Source: Desulfobulbaceae bacterium UBA2775 (GTDB lineage Bacteria > Desulfobacterota > Desulfobulbia > Desulfobulbales > Desulfocapsaceae). Taken from it: a stretch of DNA of 5,340 bases. A program made the position numbers and the translations under genes. The DNA lies in the NCBI GenBank assembly GCA_002352445.1, contig DEIL01000148.1, forward strand, positions 1 through 5,340, given 5' to 3'. Under the pieces are notes generated by a model that searched no databases, had not been told where the DNA came from, and was given only the letters and a program-made list of their open reading frames with translations. Positions 1 through 5,215 of this stretch are shown here, one piece after another; the stretch's first letter is position 1; every line of letters starts with the position of its first letter.

Positions 1-2
1 TA

Positions 3-113
3 CGAGGCGTAGTGTTTTTCTCAGGCCCTCAACAATACATATGGTATGTTGAGGTTCTGAGAAAAACCTGCAACGAAGGAGATCGGACTTTTTACGACGC
101 CATCAAATCATAA
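3..113 (+). CDS. Possible 3' end of an unrecognised protein (partial)
   Basis: A frame open from the window edge runs 36 codons and ends at TAA (111-113). The translated tail is rich in aromatic and charged residues and ends in FYDAIKS, which looks protein-like, but I do not recognise a family. Support is indirect: a small hairpin followed by a T-run lies 10 nt after the stop, where a terminator for this gene would be. Against it, an open run of this length is not rare by chance, and a 54-nt inverted repeat covers half of it. If real, it is the C-terminus of a gene starting outside the window. Confidence 0.35.
   Translation, partial: RGVVFFSGPQQYIWYVEVLRKTCNEGDRTFYDAIKS
14..67. repeat. 54-nt near-perfect inverted repeat (hairpin)
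   Basis: The outer arms GTTTTTCTCAG (14-24) and CTGAGAAAAAC (57-67) pair perfectly over 11 bp. After a 2-nt internal mismatch, CCTCAAC (27-33) pairs with GTTGAGG (48-54). With one bulged A, ATAC (35-38) then pairs with GTAT (44-47), leaving a 5-nt loop. About 22 bp pair in total. The T-run is on the 5' arm and the A-run on the 3' arm, and no T-run follows the stem, so this is not a normal intrinsic terminator. It may be a palindromic repeat, an operator or a processed RNA stem. Confidence 0.75.
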
Positions 114-122
114 AAACGTAAC

Positions 123-143
123 CCGACAAGTCGGAAAATTTTT
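123..143 (+). terminator. Weak candidate intrinsic terminator
   Basis: CCGAC (123-127) and GTCGG (130-134) form a short GC-rich dyad, most realistically CCGA-CAAG-TCGG with a 4-nt loop, followed by AAAA and then TTTTT (139-143). It lies just after the possible stop at 111-113. The stem is short and the T-run is displaced by four A residues, so the call is weak. Confidence 0.35.
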
Positions 144-182
144 AGTGTTACTGGATAAGTACCATGAAAGTATATTCAACCA

Positions 183-188
183 TATAAT
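183..188 (+). promoter_or_regulatory. Candidate -10 box for the hydroxy-acid oxidase gene
   Basis: A perfect TATAAT lies in AT-rich DNA about 85 nt before the start codon at 272. At 16-18 nt spacing no good TTGACA-like -35 is present (for example ACCATG at 161-166). If it is used, it may depend on an activator. The rest of 144-271 is AT-rich leader with nothing else clear except the ribosome binding site GGAG at 261-264, 7 nt before the ATG. Confidence 0.35.
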
Positions 189-271
189 TATAAACGGCCT
201 TCCTCGATTTCTTATTTTTAATTGCAGAAAGTTCTGGAGTAAGGCACTAAAATTTTGGATGGAGTAATAAA

Positions 272-1288
272 ATGAAAGAAGTACGAAATAATGCAAGAAA
301 GGTGATGAAAAATTTCTGCCGGGTATGCCCTGTATGCAACGGTATTGCATGTGCAGGAGAGGTGCCTGGTATGGGGGGACTGGGAACAGGATCGTCCTTT
401 ATAGACAATGTGAAAGGTCTTGCCGCCAACAAGTTCAACATGCGTCTCATCCACGATGTTGCAAATCCTGACACCGGAACAACCCTACTCGACAAACAGC
501 TATCCCTTCCCCTTCTTGCGGCACCAATAGGGGGCGTATCCTTTAATATGGGCGGTGGCATAACAGAAAGCGATTATATTGAGGCAATAATCAATGGCTG
601 TAAAACCAAAGGGATTATCGGTTGCACAGGCGATGGAGTACCTGAGTTTATTCATCAGTCAGGTTTTGAGGCTGTCAAAAAAAGCGGCGGCCACGGCATT
701 CCCTTTATAAAGCCATGGGAAGAAACAGAACTCTATGAAAAGATGGCTGCAGCAAAAGAAACAGGGACTGATATTGTGGGTATGGATATTGACGCTGCAG
801 GATTAATTACTCTACGTAAAATGGGCAGACCTGTATCCCCTAAATCACTTGACAATCTTACTGAAATAATAAAGAAGAGCAGAATGAAGTTTATCCTGAA
901 GGGCATCATGACTCCAGATGAGGCGCAGCTGGCCGTCGAGGCAGGCGCGGATGCAATCGTCGTCTCCAATCATGGCGGCAGAGTTTTGGATTATGCCCCT
1001 GCTACATCTGAAGTTCTCGCTGATATTGCCACTGCAGTGAAAGGCAGGATAACTATCCTTGCGGATGGGGGCGTACGCAGTGGGGGCGATGTCCTGAAAC
1101 TTCTCGCCCTGGGAGCAGATGCAGTAATGATCGGCAGACCATTCTCTATTGCCGCAGTCGGTGGTCTCCAGAGTGGTGTAGAAACATATATTGACACCAT
1201 TGGGGAGGAACTGAAACAGGCAATGGTGTTGACAGGGACTAAGTCAGTGACGGAAGTTGATCGCAGGATCCTCTTTACTCCATCCTGA
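272..1288 (+). CDS. FMN-dependent alpha-hydroxy-acid oxidizing protein with Cys-rich N-terminus
   Basis: This 338-residue cytosolic TIM-barrel flavoenzyme belongs to the glycolate oxidase/L-lactate dehydrogenase family, which oxidises 2-hydroxy acids to 2-oxo acids through FMN. The C-terminal half is classic: Lys210 in FILKG, catalytic His234 and Arg237 in VSNHGGR, the FMN-phosphate motif DGGVRSGGD (265-273) and IGRP (287-290). Asp172 fits the conserved active-site Asp. The N-terminus is unusual: Cys16, Cys19, Cys22 and Cys27 (CX2CX2CX4C) stand where canonical members carry an active-site Tyr. The FQLY segment of glycolate oxidase aligns with FIKPW (145-149), so the second Tyr is also absent. 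There is no membrane-insertion loop. Substrate and electron acceptor cannot be read from sequence; lactate is only a possibility. GGAG 7 nt upstream supports the start. The next gene follows after 148 nt with its own candidate promoter. Confidence 0.88.
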   Translation: MKEVRNNARKVMKNFCRVCPVCNGIACAGEVPGMGGLGTGSSFIDNVKGLAANKFNMRLIHDVANPDTGTTLLDKQLSLPLLAAPIGGVSFNMGGGITESDYIEAIINGCKTKGIIGCTGDGVPEFIHQSGFEAVKKSGGHGIPFIKPWEETELYEKMAAAKETGTDIVGMDIDAAGLITLRKMGRPVSPKSLDNLTEIIKKSRMKFILKGIMTPDEAQLAVEAGADAIVVSNHGGRVLDYAPATSEVLADIATAVKGRITILADGGVRSGGDVLKLLALGADAVMIGRPFSIAAVGGLQSGVETYIDTIGEELKQAMVLTGTKSVTEVDRRILFTPS

Positions 1289-1318
1289 AATGACCTTGAC
1301 CAGGTGGTTGAATAGGTA

Positions 1319-1346
1319 TTGCGATATCTTGATTAATTACTATTAT
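1319..1346 (+). promoter_or_regulatory. Candidate sigma-70-type promoter for citrate synthase
   Basis: TTGCGA (1319-1324) is separated by 16 nt from TATTAT (1341-1346), matching the consensus at 4/6 and 5/6 positions. This would give a leader of roughly 85 nt before the ATG at 1437. It lies in the 148-nt gap after the hydroxy-acid oxidase gene, where I see no convincing terminator, so read-through from upstream is also possible. Confidence 0.4.
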
Positions 1347-1399
1347 TAAAAAATACCAACAACAAATCTCACCACGATCAGCAGTGGCCGGACTTTGTT

Positions 1400-1414
1400 T
1401 TTGTCTCTGACAAA
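1400..1414. promoter_or_regulatory. Dyad in the citrate synthase leader
   Basis: TTTGTC and GACAAA form a perfect 6-bp inverted repeat around TCT, just upstream of the ribosome binding site GGAG (1427-1430). Flanking GCAGT (1381-1385) and ACTGC (1414-1418) are also complementary, though the second arm overlaps the dyad by one base. It could be an operator or a leader hairpin. No known regulator site is recognised. Confidence 0.3.
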
Positions 1415-1436
1415 CTGCCATTTCATGGAGTAAATT

Positions 1437-2723
1437 ATGAATGATAAAGCAACATTGAATCTTGAAGGCAAAAGTTTCGAGTTTGATATATCTACTGGCT
1501 CAGAAAACGAAAAGTGTTTTGATATATCATCCCTGCGTTCTGATACAGGGTATATTACTATGGATCCTGGTTTTGGTAATACCGGATCCTGCTTTTCCTC
1601 TATAACCTACGTGGACGGAACAAACGGCATACTTCAGTATCGGGGCTATCCAATCGAAGAGGTTGCAGAAAAGGCTTCCTTTGTAGAAATCGCTTATCTT
1701 GTTCTCTATGGTGAACTGCCAAACGAAGTGGAATTACGGGAGTTTTCCGCTGGTCTGAAAGAGCATGCCCCCCTTCATACCAACCTCGAGCACCACTTTT
1801 CCGGTTTTCCAAAGTCAGCACCACCCATGGCAATCCTCTCTGCTATGCTTAATCTGGTATCCTGTTTTCACCCTGAAGTTCTTGAAGTTACTTCAGCCGG
1901 AGCAGAATTTGACAAAACAGCAACTTTGCTTCTGTCAAAGGTCAGGACCATAGCTGCATTTGCCTACCGGATGGCAGCCGGAAAACCGATAAACCATCCA
2001 AATCCTCATCTGGGATACTGCGGCAATTTTCTCCATATGATGTTCTCTGACCCTTTCCAGGAATACAATGTCTCCCCGATAGTAGAGAAGGCACTCAATT
2101 TATTTCTCATCCTCCACGCCGACCACGAACAGAACTGCTCTACTTCAACTGTCCGTGTTGTGGGCAGTTCCCGTGCAAACCTGTTCAGCTCTGTTGCTGC
2201 CGGTGTATGTGCCCTGTGGGGCCCGCTGCATGGTGGTGCTAACGCTGCAGTTATCGCTATGCTTGAAGACATAAGAGTCTCAGGACATAAACCTGATTAT
2301 TATATTGAAAAGGCAAAAGATAAAAACGATCCTTTCAGGCTCATGGGCTTTGGCCATCGTGTATATAAAAACTTTGATCCCCGTTCGATCATCCTGAAAA
2401 AACAGGTCTATAAACTCCTGGACGAACTTAACATTGAAGACAACCTGCTGGAGCTGGCACTGGAACTTGAAGAAGCCACCCTCAAAGATGAGTATTTCAT
2501 CAGCAGAAATCTCTATCCAAACGTTGATTTCTACAGCGGTATACTTCTTCGTGCTATCGGTATCCCCCTCGATATGTATACGGTCATGTTTGCCATCGGC
2601 AGGATGCCCGGCTGGATCGCCAACTGGAAGGAACTGCTGGACCATAAGCAGCGCATCTCACGGCCACGGCAGATATACACAGGCAAAACGAAAAGACCTT
2701 ATGTTACCTTGATGGAACGATAA
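1437..2723 (+). CDS. gltA: Citrate (Si)-synthase, GltA type
   Basis: It condenses oxaloacetate and acetyl-CoA to citrate and CoA, the entry step of the TCA cycle, in the cytoplasm. At 428 residues it matches E. coli GltA (427) in length and aligns throughout from recall, including the N-terminal beta domain typical of hexameric, often NADH-inhibited, Gram-negative enzymes. The catalytic triad is complete: His265 in WGPLHGGAN, His307 in GFGHRVYKN and Asp364 in YPNVDFYSG. Further substrate-site residues are in HADHEQNCSTSTVR (227-240), Arg316 and the SRPRQIYTG segment (408-416). The residue matching E. coli Cys206, near the NADH site, is Phe207. GGAG lies 6 nt before the ATG. It has its own leader with a candidate promoter and a dyad. 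In some anaerobes GltA-type enzymes can run in the cleavage direction; sequence does not decide this. Confidence 0.97.
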   Translation: MNDKATLNLEGKSFEFDISTGSENEKCFDISSLRSDTGYITMDPGFGNTGSCFSSITYVDGTNGILQYRGYPIEEVAEKASFVEIAYLVLYGELPNEVELREFSAGLKEHAPLHTNLEHHFSGFPKSAPPMAILSAMLNLVSCFHPEVLEVTSAGAEFDKTATLLLSKVRTIAAFAYRMAAGKPINHPNPHLGYCGNFLHMMFSDPFQEYNVSPIVEKALNLFLILHADHEQNCSTSTVRVVGSSRANLFSSVAAGVCALWGPLHGGANAAVIAMLEDIRVSGHKPDYYIEKAKDKNDPFRLMGFGHRVYKNFDPRSIILKKQVYKLLDELNIEDNLLELALELEEATLKDEYFISRNLYPNVDFYSGILLRAIGIPLDMYTVMFAIGRMPGWIANWKELLDHKQRISRPRQIYTGKTKRPYVTLMER

Positions 2724-2740
2724 ACCTCACCCTGCAAGCC

Positions 2741-2790
2741 ACAGCACTGATATCCAATGGATCTCATCATCGATTGCATTTCTGTGCTGT
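2741..2790. repeat. Spaced inverted repeat downstream of citrate synthase
   Basis: ACAGCAC (2741-2747) is exactly complementary to GTGCTGT (2784-2790). Between them lies a small ATCC-AAT-GGAT hairpin. No T-run follows, so it is a poor intrinsic terminator, but it is the only folded structure I see after the citrate synthase stop. Confidence 0.25.
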
Positions 2791-2824
2791 CTGAATCATC
2801 CCATGTCCCGGCAATATTTTATCC

Positions 2825-2852
2825 TTGTAAAGAATTAGCTGAGTGTTATTTT
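2825..2852 (+). promoter_or_regulatory. Candidate promoter for the hemerythrin-scaffold pair
   Basis: TTGTAA (2825-2830) is followed after 16 nt by TATTTT (2847-2852), 4/6 matches each, in the 176-nt gap before the hemerythrin gene. A second AT-rich box, TATAAA, lies at 2853-2858. The match is modest. No FNR, NsrR or Fur site was recognised by eye. Confidence 0.3.
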
Positions 2853-2899
2853 TATAAATAGTCGGACAGCTCACCCTTCAGACGGAGAACATCTATACT

Positions 2900-3307
2900 A
2901 TGGAAGAGATTATCTGGCAGGATAAATTCAGTGTCGGTGTCGCTGAAATGGACGGTCAGCATAAGAAACTGATTGCCATGATTAATCGATTAATTGCCGA
3001 ACAGAAAACTTTGACCACCCCGGAAACCATGGCAAGTCTGCTGACAGAGATGGTGGATTACTCCCGGGAGCACTTCCGTGCTGAAGAGTATCTCATGTCG
3101 GAATATGGCTACGATAAAAAAGACCAGCAGGTCAAACTGCACGAGGAATTTATACAGAAAACAATGGAGTTTTGTTCAGTAACTGGAATTGGACCAAATA
3201 TTCTTTCAGTTGCACTGCTCGAATACCTCCAGACCTGGCTTATGGATCATATCTTAAAAGAAGATATGCAGTACAAATTATTCTTTGATAGCAAAGGCGT
3301 TGCCTGA
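2900..3307 (+). CDS. Bacteriohemerythrin with one iron ligand replaced
   Basis: This 135-residue single-domain hemerythrin is cytosolic, with no signal peptide. The family forms a four-helix bundle with a non-heme di-iron site that binds O2 and serves in O2 transport, sensing or iron handling. The start is typical (IIWQDKFSVGVAEMDGQHKKL). The ligand set of Methylococcus-type hemerythrin (His, His58, Glu62, His77, His81, His117, Asp122) is nearly complete: His21, His58 and Glu62 in HFRAEE, His81 in KLHEEF, His117 and Asp122 in DHILKED. Position 77, normally His, is Gln (codon CAG, 3128-3130). That residue belongs to the iron atom with three His ligands, so O2 chemistry may be altered. GGAG at 2884-2887 is 12 nt before the ATG, a long spacing, but the family motif fixes this start. 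The stop is 7 nt before the scaffold gene start, so the two are probably cotranscribed. Confidence 0.93.
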   Translation: MEEIIWQDKFSVGVAEMDGQHKKLIAMINRLIAEQKTLTTPETMASLLTEMVDYSREHFRAEEYLMSEYGYDKKDQQVKLHEEFIQKTMEFCSVTGIGPNILSVALLEYLQTWLMDHILKEDMQYKLFFDSKGVA

Positions 3308-3314
3308 GAGAAAG

Positions 3315-3746
3315 ATGAAAGAACACACTTGTCAACCGGTTCAGTCCTCCCACTCAGAAAATTTCCGGAAGATGGTTTCGAGGGCTGACCGGTATGGAAT
3401 ACTTGAACAACCTGACGGCTATGGTAAGCGCACGGGAGATTGCGGCGATACTATTGAAATATATTTCTATGTTCTGGGAAACCGGATCCAGATGCTGACC
3501 TTCCAGGTAGATGGTTGCTCAAACACTGTCGCCTGCGGCAATGCGGTATCCTTTCTTATTGAAGGACGAACAGTCAGCGATAGCTGGCAACTCACCCCGG
3601 AAGACGTCATAGAGTACCTGGAGACTCTTCCACCGGATCATTATCATTGTGCAGAGCTTGCGGTGGGAGCTTTTTATAAAGCCTTGACCAATTACACCAG
3701 GAGGCAGAACGAGCCCTGGAAAAAAGCTTACCCCAACCGGCACTAA
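3315..3746 (+). CDS. Stand-alone IscU/NifU-N-type Fe-S cluster scaffold protein
   Basis: This 143-residue protein is probably a scaffold on which Fe-S clusters are built from cysteine-desulfurase sulfur before transfer to target proteins. The three IscU ligand cysteines are present: Cys43 with Asp45 in GDCGD, Cys68 in VDGCSN, and Cys112 in HCAELA. Cys6 and Cys74 are extra. There is no ferredoxin-like or Nfu domain as in full NifU. The LPPVK loop that binds the HscA chaperone in IscU reads LPPDH (105-109). The start at 3315 is preferred over an in-frame ATG at 3285: GAGAG lies 4 nt upstream, it avoids a 23-nt overlap with the hemerythrin gene, and the extra ten residues are not family-like. 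No desulfurase or isc/suf gene is in the window. Target proteins are unknown; linkage to hemerythrin suggests iron or oxygen-stress work. Confidence 0.87.
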   Translation: MKEHTCQPVQSSHSENFRKMVSRADRYGILEQPDGYGKRTGDCGDTIEIYFYVLGNRIQMLTFQVDGCSNTVACGNAVSFLIEGRTVSDSWQLTPEDVIEYLETLPPDHYHCAELAVGAFYKALTNYTRRQNEPWKKAYPNRH

Positions 3747-3755
3747 TGAATGAAA

Positions 3756-3768
3756 GGGCAGGTCGCCC
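3756..3768. terminator. Candidate shared terminator hairpin between convergent genes
   Basis: GGGC (3756-3759) and GCCC (3765-3768) pair around AGGTC in the 30-nt gap between the scaffold stop and the YceI stop. Read on the - strand, the stem is followed by TTTCATT, so it would act mainly for YceI. Four base pairs and a broken T-run make it weak. Confidence 0.35.
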
Positions 3769-3776
3769 CAAAATCC

Positions 3777-4373
3777 CTATTTGCTGCTGAGTGCTTCAAG
3801 AGAAACAAAGATTTCAACATCTTTCCCCACCACACCCAGGTCATAAAATTTGCCGGCACCGACTTTATAGACAAGTCGGTCGATAGTAACTTTTCCATTA
3901 AACCCTGCCACTTCCTTTCCTTTTGCCGCCGGGTGATCCTTGATACCTGCAAAAGAAAGCGGCAGCACCAGATCGTACGCTTGTCCTTTAACGGTAAATT
4001 TGCCCAAAACATCATATTGCCCGTTTCCAACATCAGTAATCTTTGTAGATTCAAACGTAAGCAGAGGATACTTTGCTGAATCGAAAAAATCTGCCGATTG
4101 AAGATGTTTATCTCTTTTAGCAATATTGGTATTGACGGACGCTGTCTTTATTGCAAAATAAAATCTGCTCTCAACCAGGTTATCCGGATCAAAACGTACC
4201 TCACCCGAGTAATCGTTGAATTGGCCATGTACTTTGGAAAATATATGGTCGACACTGAAATAAAAATTGGAATGACCTTTATCCAATTCCCACACTCTGG
4301 CGGCCGCCAGCACCGGTTGAATAGTTGTTATCAGGAATAAAAGAGCTAAAAATACCATGCTGAATCTTTTCAT
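3777..4373 (-). CDS. YceI family periplasmic protein
   Basis: This 198-residue exported lipocalin-like beta-barrel has a signal peptide: Lys-Arg start, hydrophobic core about 6-18, and likely cleavage after VLA (21-23) or the next Ala. YceI proteins bind polyisoprenoid-like lipids in structural studies; their physiological role is unsettled. Family marks include WELDKGHSNFYFSVDHIF (28-45), VHGQFNDYSGEVRFD (48-62), NIAKRDKHLQSADFFDSAKY (83-102), LLTFES (104-109) and VLGKFTVKG (122-130). A strong GGGGAGGG ribosome binding site, with GGAGG (4379-4383) 5 nt before the ATG, fixes the start. It lies 139 nt downstream of a membrane heme-protein gene on the same strand, like the YceJ (cytochrome b561)-YceI pair of E. 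coli, and has its own candidate promoter. Confidence 0.95.
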   Translation of the reverse strand: MKRFSMVFLALLFLITTIQPVLAAARVWELDKGHSNFYFSVDHIFSKVHGQFNDYSGEVRFDPDNLVESRFYFAIKTASVNTNIAKRDKHLQSADFFDSAKYPLLTFESTKITDVGNGQYDVLGKFTVKGQAYDLVLPLSFAGIKDHPAAKGKEVAGFNGKVTIDRLVYKVGAGKFYDLGVVGKDVEIFVSLEALSSK

Positions 4374-4458
4374 AAGACCCTCCCCGGGATGAATAGAAGA
4401 ATACAGAAACCTCCACGTCAGCTATTAAAAATGGCACACCACGCAGAACCTTATCAAC

Positions 4459-4486
4459 ATAATAATTAGGGATCCCTAAAAAACAA
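4459..4486 (-). promoter_or_regulatory. Candidate YceI promoter with palindromic operator in the spacer
   Basis: On the - strand TTGTTT (4481-4486) is followed after 16 nt by TATTAT (4459-4464; 5/6 match to TATAAT). The perfect 14-bp palindrome TTAGGGATCCCTAA (4466-4479) fills almost the whole spacer, a position typical of a repressor operator. It would give a leader of about 80 nt before YceI. The same palindrome, followed by TTATTAT, could instead act as a weak terminator for the upstream gene. Confidence 0.45.
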
Positions 4487-4512
4487 GCTCTAACAATAAT
4501 CTATGTATGCTT

Positions 4513-5184
4513 TTACTGTTTCCGTTTCTTCTGCAGGGCAACAATTTTAGCCCGAAAAACTACAATCACCACTGTTGCCACTGCTGCGATAAGCCCTGTT
4601 CTCGGCCCAAAATGCTTAAAGGATTCGCTGGCAAAAAGGACATGTATGGTAACCGGGACAAGAGTGGAATACCCAAGCAGTTTATGAATTACTCTCCACC
4701 TTGCATAGGCGAATCCCAGTTGCTGTCTGAACTGGGACGAAATAACCATAGAAAAAATAATCAAAAACAGTATCGCCCCGACCATTTCAGGCCAGTATTT
4801 CATACCGATCGGCAAATTTAAAATCCCTTCGGGAACCAGAACCAGTGTAACGTGGCAGAGAGCCAGGACAAAAGTCAAAACACCATTAACACGATGCCAC
4901 CTCATTAAAGATGGCAGTCCGAAAAGTTCCTGCAGAAATTTTCCTCTCACAGCAAGGATAATTTGGACAAACAGCAATATCACGGCGAGTAAACCTGCAA
5001 TTTGCCCTGCCCGCAACATGGTCTTGTCGGCACCAATCTTATACCAGAGAGTCTGCGACTCATAAATAAAAGGTATGGATAACGCCCCGCCGGTTACGAC
5101 AATAAGAAGACCTGCTATGCAGCTTATACGCAGATTTCGAATCAGTTGGCGGCTGTTACTATGAGAATTTTTCGGTATCACCAT
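4513..5184 (-). CDS. Ferric-reductase-like transmembrane bis-heme protein, no flavin domain
   Basis: This 223-residue inner-membrane protein has about six hydrophobic helices (roughly 18-40, 57-79, 97-118, 130-150, 165-185, 194-212). The heme-b ligand pattern of the ferric reductase/NADPH oxidase/MsrQ superfamily is clear: His97 (RWHRVNG) and His111 (LCHV) in one helix, His167 (VIHKLLGY) and His181 (TIHVLF) in another, both pairs 14 residues apart. It should pass electrons across the membrane through two stacked hemes. It ends in a basic tail (KKRKQ) and lacks the FAD/NAD(P)H domain of true ferric reductases, so it needs a separate electron donor. No MsrP partner is present. The ATG at 5184 is preferred, with GAG 6 nt upstream (5191-5193). 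An in-frame GTG at 5268 would add 28 residues but has no ribosome binding site. YceI follows on the same strand. Confidence 0.87.
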   Translation of the reverse strand: MVIPKNSHSNSRQLIRNLRISCIAGLLIVVTGGALSIPFIYESQTLWYKIGADKTMLRAGQIAGLLAVILLFVQIILAVRGKFLQELFGLPSLMRWHRVNGVLTFVLALCHVTLVLVPEGILNLPIGMKYWPEMVGAILFLIIFSMVISSQFRQQLGFAYARWRVIHKLLGYSTLVPVTIHVLFASESFKHFGPRTGLIAAVATVVIVVFRAKIVALQKKRKQ

Positions 5185-5215
5185 TTTTTTCTCTTTAACC
5201 TTGAGTTTCTTCCTA

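Noticed and set aside
14..67. Integron attC site
   Set aside because: The arms do not give the R/L box pattern (GTTRRRY with RYYYAAC) and pairing is too perfect, without the unpaired bases attC needs; no integrase or cassette is seen.
1315..1357. GGTATT...AATACC inverted repeat as terminator of the hydroxy-acid oxidase gene
   Set aside because: The arms are 6 nt with a 31-nt loop and no T-run; a chance match in AT-rich DNA.
2280..2645. Long antisense open frame inside citrate synthase
   Set aside because: It lies wholly opposite a full-length conserved gene and its protein has no recognisable motif.
3285..3314. Upstream in-frame ATG for the Fe-S scaffold gene
   Set aside because: It overlaps the hemerythrin coding end and adds residues with no family match; the ATG at 3315 has a purine-rich site just upstream.
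3743..4123. - strand open frame overlapping YceI in another frame
   Set aside because: YceI is complete with signal peptide and ribosome binding site in its own frame; this is a shadow of it.
1266..4475. Five GGATCC sites (1266, 1562, 1584, 3484, 4470), more than chance predicts
   Set aside because: The excess is small in this length, four are in coding DNA, and no modification or restriction gene is present to give it meaning.
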